From: Polynucleobacter wuianus
GTDB lineage: Bacteria > Pseudomonadota > Gammaproteobacteria > Burkholderiales > Burkholderiaceae
DNA length: 64,000 nucleotides
Direction of reading: 5' to 3'
Assembly: GCF_001659725.1 (NCBI RefSeq)
Contig: NZ_CP015922.1
Location: 682,001-746,000, forward strand
Shown here: positions 25,283 to 33,106 of the stretch, one piece after another
Layout of the letters: each line of letters begins with the position of its first letter
How positions within the stretch are numbered: the stretch's first letter is position 1
Position numbers and translations under genes: made by a program
The notes under the pieces: generated by a model
Database searches by the model: none
The model's input: the letters and a program-made list of their open reading frames with translations, nothing else
Told to the model about the DNA's origin: nothing

Positions 25283-26431
25283 ATGATGACTACTCCTGAT
25301 CCCATTGCATTAACCCAAGAGCTGATTCGTTTTAATACAGTCAATCCCCCTGGCAATGAAGACCAGATTTGCAATTACTTGGCAACCATTTTGGAGTCTG
25401 CCGGTTTTGAATGTCGCAAGATTGAGTTTGCTCCTCGGCGCATGAGTCTGGTTGCCAAAATTGGTGCTTGTAGCTCAGAAAGAAAAAGTATTTGCTTTAC
25501 AGGACATGTGGATGTCGTTCCATTAGGCGCTCGTTCTTGGAAGCATGAGCCATTTGCTGGCGTGATTGAGGATGGAAAATTATTCGGTCGTGGCTCTAGT
25601 GATATGAAAAGTGGCGTCGCTGCGTTTATCGTTGCCGCAATGAAGACTGCTCAGGCTGCCAAAGATGGCAGTGGTGTGAGCATGATTATTACTGCAGGTG
25701 AAGAGACAGGCTGTGAAGGTGCGTTTCATCTTGCTGCTAGCCAAGAGATCTTGGAGTTTTTGGGGCCTGCTGGCTGCTTCGTCGTTGCTGAGCCAACTGC
25801 TAACGAGCCACTCCTAGGCCACAAGGGGGCTTATTGGCTTAAAGCTTCTACCGAGGGTATTACCGCTCATGGATCGATGCCAGAACGAGGTGATAACGCT
25901 TTCTACAAATTAGCCAAAGCAGCCCTTACTCTGGAAACATTTACTTTTGATACACCAGCGCATCCCATGATGGGGCAGGGCACTTTAAATGTGGGCACTG
26001 CTAAAGCGGGATTAAATATTAACTCCGTACCCGATGCTGCAGAAATGACTTTAGATATTCGTACAGTGGCAGGGCAGAGTCACAAACATATCTACGGTTG
26101 TCTTTGCAAAGCTCTAGGCCCAATTGTCAAGCTCGATACCATCATCGATATTGAGGGTGTCTATACACCTGCAACCGATCCGTGGATGTCAAGCGTATTT
26201 GATTGCTGCGAAAAGGTGAATGGTGTTCGCCCAGAAGAGAAAACCGTTTCTTACTTTACGGATGCGTCCGCCTTAAAGCCTGCTATCGGCAATCCACCTA
26301 CAGTTATTTTGGGGCCTGGCCAACCAGAGATGGCGCATCAAACCAATGAGTTTTGCTATGTCGACAAAATTACGGATGCGACCAGCATATTTGAAGAGCT
26401 AATTACCGATTGGCATCAGACTGGAAAATGA
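25283..26431 (+). CDS. M20-family metallopeptidase (ArgE/DapE type)
   Basis: 382 residues. Zinc-ligand and catalytic residues are in FTGHVDVVPLG (His, Asp), RGSSDMKSGVAA (Asp), TAGEETGCEG (Glu-Glu), VVAEPTANE (Glu) and the C-terminal EMAHQTNEF (His). The dimerisation domain follows WLKASTEGITAHGSMPERG. It would hydrolyse an amide bond in an N-acyl amino acid or similar. Its position after the ABC transporter and just before an amidase suggests these act on the imported substrate. The ribosome site is weak. Confidence 0.9.
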   Translation: MMTTPDPIALTQELIRFNTVNPPGNEDQICNYLATILESAGFECRKIEFAPRRMSLVAKIGACSSERKSICFTGHVDVVPLGARSWKHEPFAGVIEDGKLFGRGSSDMKSGVAAFIVAAMKTAQAAKDGSGVSMIITAGEETGCEGAFHLAASQEILEFLGPAGCFVVAEPTANEPLLGHKGAYWLKASTEGITAHGSMPERGDNAFYKLAKAALTLETFTFDTPAHPMMGQGTLNVGTAKAGLNINSVPDAAEMTLDIRTVAGQSHKHIYGCLCKALGPIVKLDTIIDIEGVYTPATDPWMSSVFDCCEKVNGVRPEEKTVSYFTDASALKPAIGNPPTVILGPGQPEMAHQTNEFCYVDKITDATSIFEELITDWHQTGK

Positions 26432-26433
26432 AT

Positions 26434-27759
26434 ATGAGTGAGCAACATAAGCAAGCCGAGAAGCAGCACGAGAAACAAGACAGACCTATCGGCTTGACTG
26501 CGGCAGTCAGACAAATTGGCGCAAATCAGTTAGACCCAAAAAACTTATTAAAGCAATCATTTGAGTTGGCTAATCAATTAGAGCCTAAGCTAAAAGCCTT
26601 TGTCTCCAGAAATTCTTTGGAAGATCTCATCAAAGCTGTTACGCCAGGACCATTGTCAGGTATTCCGGTGGGCATTAAAGATATTATTAATACTCAAGAT
26701 TTACCAACGACAAATGGTTCGGTGATCTACGCCAATCATCACCCTTCGCAAGATGCGCCGATAGTGCAAAAAATCCGCAGCTTAGGTGGAGTGATTTTTG
26801 GTAAGACGGTGACTACACAGTTCGCTTGGAAAACGCCAGGACCAACAGTCAATCCTTGGAACTCTGCACATACACCAGGAGGCTCTTCAAGTGGATCTGC
26901 AGCTGCAGTAGCGGCAGGCATAGTGCCTCTCGCCCTAGGCACTCAGACAGTAGGCTCAGTTGTCAGGCCTGCAGCATTTTGTGGAGTAGTGGGCTTTAAG
27001 CCTAGCTTTGGGGCAATCTCCAAGGAAGGCGCTCATCCACTGTCATATTCTTTGGATCATATTGGGTTCTTCACTCGTTCGGTGGATGATGTAGCCTATG
27101 CCTACCAATTACTTAAAGAGGGCGGCGCTGAAACAAGTGCTGACACAGTCACCACCTTAATCAATTTGCAGTTAGAACATGCACCCAAAATTGCTTTGAT
27201 CAAAACACCGTTTGATCACCTCATGAGTGCAGAGCAGCAACAGACGATCCAGTTAGCAGTTCAAAAGTTAGAACACGCTGGAGCTAGCGTAAAAACCATT
27301 GAGCTATCAGCACAATATTGGGATGGCGTTAATCAAATGCCAACCATCATGTCTTATGAGGCTGCGCAAATCCATCGTGAGCATCTTGAAAAACATCAAG
27401 CACTCCTATGTGAGAACATCAAAGAGCTAGCCACCAAGGGGGCGGAATACACCCAAGATCAATATGATGCAGCGCTGGCTCAGCAATCCCAATTGCGTAA
27501 ATCAGTAAGCGAAGTATTTAAAGACTTTGATGCACTCTTAACAGCGCCAGCTACGGGTGAGGCTCCGAATGATCTCACTTGGACTGGCGATCCATCCTTT
27601 TGCGCTCTGGGTAGTTACTTAGGCATTCCAGCAATCAATCTTCCTGCGGGCATGTCAGTAAATGGATTGCCAATCGGAATTCAGCTGATGGGTAACTACA
27701 AGGAAGATGAAGCCTTGCTTAAAGTTGCGAAATTTGCTGAGCAATCTTTATCAAGCTAA
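26434..27759 (+). CDS. Amidase (amidase-signature family)
   Basis: About 441 residues from ATG 26434; ATG 26428 overlaps the M20 stop and is the alternative. GGA lies about 8 nt before 26434. The Ser-cisSer-Lys triad is visible as Lys in PVGIKDIINT, Ser in GGSSSGSAAAVAAG and the nucleophile Ser in LGTQTVGSVVRPAAFCG. FKPSFGAIS and PAINLPAGMS are typical. It hydrolyses small amides, though the substrate is unknown. With M20 and the liv-type transporter it forms a 7-gene unit that probably imports and breaks down an amide-containing nitrogen source. Confidence 0.9.
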   Translation: MSEQHKQAEKQHEKQDRPIGLTAAVRQIGANQLDPKNLLKQSFELANQLEPKLKAFVSRNSLEDLIKAVTPGPLSGIPVGIKDIINTQDLPTTNGSVIYANHHPSQDAPIVQKIRSLGGVIFGKTVTTQFAWKTPGPTVNPWNSAHTPGGSSSGSAAAVAAGIVPLALGTQTVGSVVRPAAFCGVVGFKPSFGAISKEGAHPLSYSLDHIGFFTRSVDDVAYAYQLLKEGGAETSADTVTTLINLQLEHAPKIALIKTPFDHLMSAEQQQTIQLAVQKLEHAGASVKTIELSAQYWDGVNQMPTIMSYEAAQIHREHLEKHQALLCENIKELATKGAEYTQDQYDAALAQQSQLRKSVSEVFKDFDALLTAPATGEAPNDLTWTGDPSFCALGSYLGIPAINLPAGMSVNGLPIGIQLMGNYKEDEALLKVAKFAEQSLSS

Positions 27760-27776
27760 AAGAACCAGACTTTTTA

Positions 27777-27805
27777 TTGACAAAACACCCTAAAGTCTGC
27801 AAAAT
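27777..27805 (+). promoter_or_regulatory. Promoter for the structured RNA
   Basis: TTGACA at 27777-27782 and CAAAAT at 27800-27805, with a 17-bp spacer. The predicted start is around 27811, exactly where the structured element begins. It lies 18 bp after the amidase stop, so the RNA is likely independent of that operon. Confidence 0.6.
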
Positions 27806-27810
27806 AAGAC

Positions 27811-27942
27811 CTACATCAAGAGATGGCTTTGTCGCCACAGCAACCTGCTAACGCTAGTAAGGTGCTAAAAAAGATGAGACCGAATACCAATCAAGGTAGA
27901 AGGTAATCAAAAGCGACAAACCCACCATTTGGTGGGTTTTTT
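27811..27942 (+). ncRNA. Structured RNA with terminator: SAM-riboswitch-like core or small RNA
   Basis: The transcript would run from about 27811 to the terminator. Conserved-looking blocks are ATCAAGAG (27815-27822), GCAACC (27840-27845), AGGTGCTAA (27860-27868) and GATGAG (27873-27878). Helices: P1 27811-27817/27873-27878 (one bulged A), P2 TGGC/GCCA (27824-27827/27834-27837), P3 27839-27846/27860-27866. These blocks and their order recall the SAM-I/SAM-IV core, but the long P2 with GGGA and GAAACCC is missing. A competing fold pairs GTCGC (27831-27835) with GCGAC (27913-27917). A third helix at 27873-27908 has a symmetric GAA/GAA internal loop. It may be a riboswitch for the gene at 28044 or a free small RNA. 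Confidence 0.5.
27918..27942 (+). terminator. Rho-independent terminator of the structured RNA
   Basis: AAACCCACC (27918-27926), ATTT loop, GGTGGGTTT (27931-27939) and T residues to 27942. It lies immediately after GCGAC of the structured element and 101 bp before the next gene. Confidence 0.9.
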
Positions 27943-28043
27943 GTTGGGCAAGCGGATCAAAAATTGACCACTAGCTCATTATTTGAACCTGCCGATCTTG
28001 ATAATTGAGTTGTAGAGATTAATCAATTGATATTGGAGGTCTT

Positions 28044-28406
28044 ATGCGTGATTACACATACTTAAACGGCGCCCGTTTTTCCATCAACAACCTCTTTCGT
28101 AGCTTACGGTTTGATATTGACCGCTTAGATATGAGTTGGGTCGATGGTGAGAAGCCAGAATTTACCAGAGGCTTACGGGTGGTCGATAACGATGCAGCCA
28201 ATTCGGTTACGGTCGATGGTGAAGATGCCGACAACCTCATCTATAGCCTCACTTATTTGTATAGCAAGGAAGATAACCACGAGTCATTTAGAAATGCTAC
28301 TGATGCTTACCTCACGGTTGCACTAGAGACCAAAGAGTTCCTGGTCTCAAACCAAAAAAAGAACCCAGAGGGAAAGTCTGAAGCAGTGGAGGCTGTTATC
28401 CACTAA
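28044..28406 (+). CDS. Hypothetical protein (120 aa)
   Basis: I do not recognise a family. It is a soluble, acidic protein beginning MRDYTYLNGARFSINN, with many Asp and Glu and repeated DNAANSVTVDGEDADNL-like polar stretches. It has no signal peptide or membrane segment. GGAGG precedes the ATG at good spacing, and composition is normal for the window, so it is very likely a real gene. It is the first gene after the structured RNA and terminator, and could be controlled by read-through. The next gene starts 95 bp later. Confidence 0.7.
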   Translation: MRDYTYLNGARFSINNLFRSLRFDIDRLDMSWVDGEKPEFTRGLRVVDNDAANSVTVDGEDADNLIYSLTYLYSKEDNHESFRNATDAYLTVALETKEFLVSNQKKNPEGKSEAVEAVIH

Positions 28407-28501
28407 GCGAACCTGTAGTAGAAGTAAAAAAGTAAATGGGCGGATTTAAACCGAATTGCCAAGCCCAGACATTTGTCAAATTGGCTAAATAGGAGAGAGC
28501 A

Positions 28502-28855
28502 ATGAAGATTACGCAATTAAAAATTGGCTTACATCAATTTAACGATAGTAAGTGGAAGAAACTACTAGACGTCTTTAGAGATCGTTATATTCCGATTGTG
28601 TTTGTCAAAGATGAAAACAATTACTTTGCCGAAGCGATTGAACATGAAGGTAAATATTTTTATCGGGTAGATGATGTGACAGTGCAGGCAGAGCAATATG
28701 AGTATGAGCGTGTTATCAGTAACCCTCGCCTCTATTATTTTTCCTCTGCATTGAAGTTGCACCACCGCATTCGTAAGGCAATAGAGCTAGGAATTGGTTA
28801 TCACTGGCCGACTAAACCAGCAGCACCGATCAATATTTTTGAGTTGGGGAAATAA
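28502..28855 (+). CDS. Hypothetical protein (117 aa)
   Basis: No family recognised. It is a mixed, basic protein starting MKITQLKIGLHQFNDSKWKKLLDVF, with aromatic-rich EGKYFYRVDDVTVQAEQYEYE. GGAGAGA lies before the ATG. Its stop codon directly abuts the ATG of the DUF3293 gene (TAAATG), so the two are co-translated. This gene begins a compact run of four genes in which every junction abuts or overlaps. Confidence 0.75.
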   Translation: MKITQLKIGLHQFNDSKWKKLLDVFRDRYIPIVFVKDENNYFAEAIEHEGKYFYRVDDVTVQAEQYEYERVISNPRLYYFSSALKLHHRIRKAIELGIGYHWPTKPAAPINIFELGK

Positions 28856-29569
28856 ATGGACGAATTAGAGATCAGAACAATTTCTCCCAAATTAATTAAG
28901 GCTTATCGCGAAGCGGTCTATGTGGTTCATCTCGGTGATCGAGAAATCGCCCTGCAAGTGAACCAGGCTTCTAGTCAATTGGCAGAGCTAATGAAGGAGT
29001 GGGAGGTAACGACGGCAGCCTTTCTGACTGCCTTTAATCCCTACAGCCAAACCTTGGATGCTCAAGAGAATGAGGCGCGGCAAAAAACGATGTGGGCTGA
29101 TGCTTTACCAATGTGCCCCAGAATATTTCCAGGAATAGGGCGAGATAAAGATGACCAATGGCCTCATGAGCTAAGCATGCTCACTTTAGGTATACATCTA
29201 GACGATGTAAAGGTCTTAGCAGATCGATATGAGCAGAACGCATTTCTATGGATATCGAATGAGAATGGGTTTGTGAGTCTGAAGTTGCGGCATCCAATTG
29301 GAGAGCCTACTAACCAAGAGTTACACGAGTGGACCTTAGGTCTTTCACAAGCCCATATGCTGGCCCTACTTCGTGGCTCTTACCCGGATGTGAAGTGGCT
29401 CATGACGATTTCTGAGGCGGAGTTAGAGCATTGGCTATTTCCTCAATATTGGGACCTCAATCAGCCTTGGCCGCTCGCCACCCCAGATGGCACAGCCATC
29501 TCTGCGGGAACAGAAATGGATCGGATGTTTAAGTTAACAGCCTCTGGCTTAGAAAAACTGTATTCATGA
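28856..29569 (+). CDS. DUF3293 protein with extra C-terminal region
   Basis: 237 residues. Residues 14-145 match the DUF3293 pattern: AYREAVYVVHL, then AAFLTAFNPYSQTLDAQENEARQ, PGIGRDKDDQWPHELSM and QNAFLWI. The role of DUF3293 is unknown to me. DUF3293 proteins are usually about 130-150 residues, and here about 90 more follow, with HEWTLGLSQAHMLALLRG and WPLATPDG, for which I see no family. GGGGA in the upstream gene serves as ribosome site. It overlaps the HD-domain gene by 4 nt. Confidence 0.8.
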   Translation: MDELEIRTISPKLIKAYREAVYVVHLGDREIALQVNQASSQLAELMKEWEVTTAAFLTAFNPYSQTLDAQENEARQKTMWADALPMCPRIFPGIGRDKDDQWPHELSMLTLGIHLDDVKVLADRYEQNAFLWISNENGFVSLKLRHPIGEPTNQELHEWTLGLSQAHMLALLRGSYPDVKWLMTISEAELEHWLFPQYWDLNQPWPLATPDGTAISAGTEMDRMFKLTASGLEKLYS

Positions 29570-30057
29570 GTAGAGACTATGACCGCTCAGGTCTGATTGC
29601 TCTGATCAAGTCTGAGTTCAAGCTCGATTGGCAAGGTATCCATGGTGCGAACCATTGGGCTAGGGTACTTCACCATGGCAAGAACGTTGGGCAAATTCGA
29701 CAAGCAGACTTGCTAGTCGTTGAGCTCTTTGGATTCTTGCATGATAGTTGTCGCTTAGATGATGGTAGAGATCCAAAACATGGCGAACGTGCTGCAGAAT
29801 TTGCCCACGGTATTCATGGGGACTATTACAGTCTGCAACCCAAGCAGCTCGATGAGCTTTGCTATGCACTACGTCATCACTCTGGTGGCGATATCTCGAG
29901 CAACAAAACAATTCAGACTTGTTGGGATGCTGATCGATTGGATCTTGGCAGGGTAGGTATCTTTCCAGCGCCGCAATTTCTGTCGCAAGAAGCCAATCTC
30001 TTTATTGATTTAGCGTATGACTGGAGTACTCAGCTTCCTAGGAGGGCTCATGGGTGA
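29566..30057 (+). CDS. HD-domain-like metal-dependent phosphohydrolase
   Basis: 163 residues. The metal-ligand order of an HD fold is visible: His30 in HGANHWARV, His59-Asp60 in GFLHDSCRLDDG, His72 in PKHGERAA, His104/His105 in ALRHHSGGD, and Asp121 or Asp123 in CWDADRLDLGRVG. Such proteins often hydrolyse phosphate esters or nucleotides; the substrate is unknown. It overlaps the DUF3293 gene by 4 nt and the following membrane gene by 8 nt, a tightly coupled arrangement. Confidence 0.8.
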   Translation: MSRDYDRSGLIALIKSEFKLDWQGIHGANHWARVLHHGKNVGQIRQADLLVVELFGFLHDSCRLDDGRDPKHGERAAEFAHGIHGDYYSLQPKQLDELCYALRHHSGGDISSNKTIQTCWDADRLDLGRVGIFPAPQFLSQEANLFIDLAYDWSTQLPRRAHG

Positions 30058-30487
30058 TTATGATGACGGCAATAACTCCGGCGGAATCATAGGCACCATC
30101 ATTTCGATATTGATATTAGCCGCCATCTGGCCATATTTATTAACCATCATTGGTCTGTGCATCGCCTATATGGCGGCAATGGCTGTCTTGGAATGGATGG
30201 CTCAAAACCCATTCACGGTTGTTCTGATTGTGCTGGGTATCGCTTTTTTCTATGCAATCTTTCACTATCGCTTAATTCCGAAAGCGTGGAGATGGATGAT
30301 CGAGCAGCTAAAGCCTCAAGCGGTTGAACTAAACCTTCGTCAGCATGACTTAGCAGACAGGAAATTTATTCCCTCGACTAACCTGTATTGCTACTGGTGT
30401 ACCAAGAAGTTGGGTATCAAGGCCTGGGAAAAGTCAGGCAAGTATTACTGCGATGATTGCCATACTAAGCAGCTAGTAGATCCTTAA
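30050..30487 (+). CDS. Membrane protein with C-terminal zinc-ribbon-like CxxC pair
   Basis: 145 residues from ATG 30050, chosen for AGGAGGG directly upstream; the frame is open from 30017. Hydrophobic segments cover about residues 12-34, 36-50 and 54-72. The C-terminal cytosolic part has CYWC (114-117) and CDDC (134-137), a zinc-ribbon-like arrangement. No family name is recognised. It is the last gene of the compact operon and meets higA tail to tail with a 23-bp overlap. Confidence 0.7.
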   Translation: MGDYDDGNNSGGIIGTIISILILAAIWPYLLTIIGLCIAYMAAMAVLEWMAQNPFTVVLIVLGIAFFYAIFHYRLIPKAWRWMIEQLKPQAVELNLRQHDLADRKFIPSTNLYCYWCTKKLGIKAWEKSGKYYCDDCHTKQLVDP

Positions 30488-30767
30488 ATAAGGTAATTTT
30501 CGGTAAAACCTTTTTCAACTTAAGCTCCGCCTGCCATAAATCATATTTGGACTGCATCTCAATCCATAGCTGAGGGCCATTTCCCAAGAAAGTCCCAATA
30601 CGTAAGGCTAGCTCTGGAGTGATTGAACTCTTCTCTGCCAAAACAGCATGAAGAGTTTGTCTGGAGATGCCAAGATGCTTGGCGAATTCTGTAACCGATA
30701 TTCCAAGGGTAGGGAAGACATCTTCTCTTAAGATGGCGCCAGGGTGTGTAGGTGATCTTTTGCGCAT
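30465..30767 (-). CDS. higA: HigA-family antitoxin
   Basis: 100 residues, Xre-type helix-turn-helix protein. It starts with RSPTHPGAILREDVFP and has SVTEFAKHLGISRQTLHAVLAEKSSITPELALRI as its DNA-binding domain (about 23-57), typical of HigA/VapI. It neutralises HigB and represses the operon. It follows the toxin gene by 4 nt in the toxin-first order characteristic of higBA. Its last 23 bp overlap the 3' end of the convergent membrane-protein gene. Confidence 0.93.
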   Translation of the reverse strand: MRKRSPTHPGAILREDVFPTLGISVTEFAKHLGISRQTLHAVLAEKSSITPELALRIGTFLGNGPQLWIEMQSKYDLWQAELKLKKVLPKITLFKDLLAA

Positions 30768-30771
30768 GATA

Positions 30772-31047
30772 TTAGTGATAGTTTTCTAGGTTAAGTCGAT
30801 AAGCATTCTCATCATGCCACTCAAAGGTGAGGCACCAAGGACCATTGATATGAATGCTATAGCGTTTCGGAACTCCTTCTAAGCCATGAAAATTAAATCC
30901 TGGCACCTTAAGATCATCTAGCGACTTAGCGGAATCAATCGCATCCAAGCGGCGAATAATTCTACTAAGCAACGCTTTTTGAATCTTGATACTTTTTCCT
31001 TCTTCAAATAACTCTTTTAAGCCTTTGTGAATAAACGATTCAATCAT
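30772..31047 (-). CDS. higB: HigB-family toxin (RelE superfamily mRNA interferase)
   Basis: 91 residues. It shows the HigB pattern: FIHKGLKELFEEG at the start, RIIRRLDAIDSAKSLDDL, PGFNFHGLEG and the C-terminal RYSIHINGPWCLTFEWHDENAYRLNLENYH part with the conserved Arg, Trp and His. Ribosome-dependent mRNA cleavage is the family activity. It is the first gene of the minus-strand pair and has its own promoter with an inverted repeat. Confidence 0.93.
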   Translation of the reverse strand: MIESFIHKGLKELFEEGKSIKIQKALLSRIIRRLDAIDSAKSLDDLKVPGFNFHGLEGVPKRYSIHINGPWCLTFEWHDENAYRLNLENYH

Positions 31048-31073
31048 TTACGTATTTTAAAGGCTTAGGGTAT

Positions 31074-31102
31074 AGTGTAAAGCAAAGCCTTACACTTGTA
31101 AA
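31074..31102 (-). promoter_or_regulatory. higBA promoter and operator
   Basis: On the minus strand TTTACA (31097-31102) and TACACT (31074-31079) have a 17-bp spacer. An inverted repeat GTGTAAAGC/GCCTTACAC (31075-31083/31087-31095, one mismatch, 3-bp centre) covers the -10 box and spacer. HigA probably binds here and represses its own operon. It also lies 41 bp before the divergent gene at 31143. Confidence 0.65.
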
Positions 31103-31142
31103 GGTTTCATAGTTAACGCTAAATCTACTCTAAAATCCAAAA

Positions 31143-31709
31143 ATGAAATGGATATTGATCTCAATACTAGGCTTGATGAGCGTACAGGCCTTTGCCCAAG
31201 ATAGCGATAACCCTTTTAATGTTCAGATCAATATCAAACCTGCCAATGGACGCTTTCACATTAATGCGAATTACACCGTTCCCATTACGCCTTGTAACGC
31301 CTATGCATTTTTGACCGACTATGAAGCCTCTAAAAACATCGCGGGCGTAGTTGACTTAAAAATTCTTTCTCGGTCTGCCAACAAGGTTCGCGTGAGTAGA
31401 GTCTTGGAAGAAGACATCCTCTTTTTTCATATAGAACTCAAAACGGTCGTTGAATATACGGAAGTACCATATCGCCTATTGAACTTTGAGCAGGTAAGTG
31501 GTGATGCCAAGTTCTATAAGGGCACCTGGAGGGTAATGCCCGAGAAGGATAAGACGATGGTGAAATATGACGCCGTAGTGGAGCTCGACTCTATGGTACC
31601 GATGGTGGTGATTGAGTACTTCATGAAAAATAATTTACATGAGCGACTCGAGTCTATGGCTCAAAAAGCAGCCCAATACAAACCCCCAACAGTGCTAGCC
31701 TGTAAATAG
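31143..31709 (+). CDS. Secreted SRPBCC/START-like protein
   Basis: 188 residues with a signal peptide (LMSVQAFAQ). The mature part resembles SRPBCC (polyketide cyclase/START-like) proteins: ANYTVPITPCNAYAFLTDYEASKNIAGVVDLKIL, then KTVVEYTEVPYRLLNFEQVSGDAKFYKGTWRV and a C-terminal helix VVIEYFMKNNLHERLESMA. This fold has a hydrophobic pocket; ligand and role are unknown. There is no clear ribosome site before the ATG, so it may have a short leader. The next gene is a secreted rhodanese. Confidence 0.78.
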   Translation: MKWILISILGLMSVQAFAQDSDNPFNVQINIKPANGRFHINANYTVPITPCNAYAFLTDYEASKNIAGVVDLKILSRSANKVRVSRVLEEDILFFHIELKTVVEYTEVPYRLLNFEQVSGDAKFYKGTWRVMPEKDKTMVKYDAVVELDSMVPMVVIEYFMKNNLHERLESMAQKAAQYKPPTVLACK

Positions 31710-31753
31710 ACGGTTTGGTGTATCGTTTATTCCATTAACTCAAAGGAATTACC

Positions 31754-32743
31754 GTGAAATCATTATTAGCCCTTGTTCTGACATCCATTGTTTCGCTGGC
31801 ATTTGCCCAGCAAAAAGGAACCATCATCCAAACGGATCAAGTGCAGCAGGCAGTAGCTCGTGGCGCGATTATTTGGGATGTACGTGATGAAAAGAGTTAC
31901 TTAGAAGGCCACATACCAGGGGCAATCAATATTGGCGAGATCGGCAGTACTCTGCGAGACCCCAATAAAGAGGACTACATTCCTACAGAGCAAATTCAAA
32001 AGCTGTTTAACAATGCTGGCTTAGATGTCAACAAAGATATTGTGGTCTATGGCGCACGTGGCAATCCCTATACTTATTTTGGTCTGTATACCGTGAACTA
32101 TTTTGGCGGCAAGAATGCGCAGGTCTACCATGACGGCATTGATGGCTGGAAGCAAGCGGGCTTGCCGATTCAAAAAGAGCGTCAAACTTTAGCCCCAGTA
32201 TCTGTAGTTCTCGTAGCTCAACCTCAGTTAGTGGTTAGTAATGAAGAGATGCTCAAGATTGCACAATCTAAGTCAGTACAAATTATTGATGCCAGAACTC
32301 CTGACGAATATTCAGGTAAAGATGTACGCACGATTCGGGGCGGCCATATTCCCAATGCCATCAATATCCCCTTTGAAGATAATTGGCAAGACCCGGCTAC
32401 TGCTATTAAGTTAGGCAAGAAGCAGGTTGCCGATAACTCAGGCATGGCGCTAAAAAACCAAACGGATCTCAAAAAACTCTATGCCAACCTTGATCCTGAT
32501 AAAGAGACTGTGGTGTATTGCCAAAGTGGTGTGCGTGCAGCTGAAACAGCCGTAGTGCTCAAGACTTTGGGTTTTAAGAAAGTCAAAGTCTATGACTCAG
32601 CATGGTTAGGTTGGGGCAATAACCTCAAGGCACCTGTAGCAGATGAAACCTTCTTAAACGTAGGTGCATTGAACGCTAAGATGGCAGCCATGCAAAATAA
32701 AATCAATCAGCTAGAAGAAGCCCTCAAGAATAAAAATAACTAA
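31754..32743 (+). CDS. Secreted tandem rhodanese-like sulfurtransferase
   Basis: 329 residues with a signal peptide (SIVSLAFAQ), so it acts in the periplasm. Two rhodanese domains: about 22-150 (IIWDVRDEKSYLEGHIPGAINI) and 165-300 (IIDARTPDEYSGKDVRTIRGGHIPNAINIPFE). Only the second has the catalytic cysteine, in VVYCQSGVRAAE; the first reads VVYGARGNPYTY. This matches the inactive-then-active layout of thiosulfate sulfurtransferases. The last 20 residues form a coiled-coil-like tail (MAAMQNKINQLEEAL). AAAGGA precedes the GTG/ATG region. Confidence 0.88.
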   Translation: MKSLLALVLTSIVSLAFAQQKGTIIQTDQVQQAVARGAIIWDVRDEKSYLEGHIPGAINIGEIGSTLRDPNKEDYIPTEQIQKLFNNAGLDVNKDIVVYGARGNPYTYFGLYTVNYFGGKNAQVYHDGIDGWKQAGLPIQKERQTLAPVSVVLVAQPQLVVSNEEMLKIAQSKSVQIIDARTPDEYSGKDVRTIRGGHIPNAINIPFEDNWQDPATAIKLGKKQVADNSGMALKNQTDLKKLYANLDPDKETVVYCQSGVRAAETAVVLKTLGFKKVKVYDSAWLGWGNNLKAPVADETFLNVGALNAKMAAMQNKINQLEEALKNKNN

Positions 32744-33106
32744 TACTAGTTTTTGTGGCTCATTATTGCGACGAATAATACCTATAAGACGCTAGGGAAG
32801 TGTAGGAAGGCTTACCGCTTTCCTACACTCAAATCATCCTCGATCCCTATTCATCTTCAACTCAATCCTCTACGCTGAATCTTTATATTTAGAGGAGGGT
32901 TCGGTTTGCAAGTATCTGTTGAGTGCACCCATAAGACATTGCGTCTCTTTAAGATTCAGCTGGATGTCCGAACTGTCCTAGTAATAGCCATTATTTGGAT
33001 GATTTGGGGAATATTCAGAATATTGAAGATCTTCTGAATCTTTCAAGTGTTGCTTTAGAAGCTACGATAGTTGCTAATAAAGCAACATTAGGGCAATATT
33101 GAGGTA
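32744..33106. other. Gene-free stretch with inverted repeats (363 bp)
   Basis: I see no credible coding frame here. It holds four inverted repeats: 32799-32808/32820-32829 (10 bp, AGTGTAGGAA), 32874-32883/32951-32960 (10 bp, GCTGAATCTT, 67-nt centre), 33013-33020/33032-33039 (8 bp, ATTCAGAA) and 33049-33057/33078-33086 (9 bp, GTTGCTTTA). None has a T tract long enough to be a typical terminator. The middle repeats share the sequence GATTCAG/CTGAATC. Confidence 0.6.
33041..33086 (+). promoter_or_regulatory. Putative promoter and operator of the MNT-type gene
   Basis: TTTCAA (33041-33046) and TACGAT (33063-33068) with a 16-bp spacer make a plausible promoter. The inverted repeat GTTGCTTTA/TAAAGCAAC (33049-33057/33078-33086) covers it. 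The downstream protein has an N-terminal winged helix, so autoregulation is likely but inferred. Confidence 0.4.
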
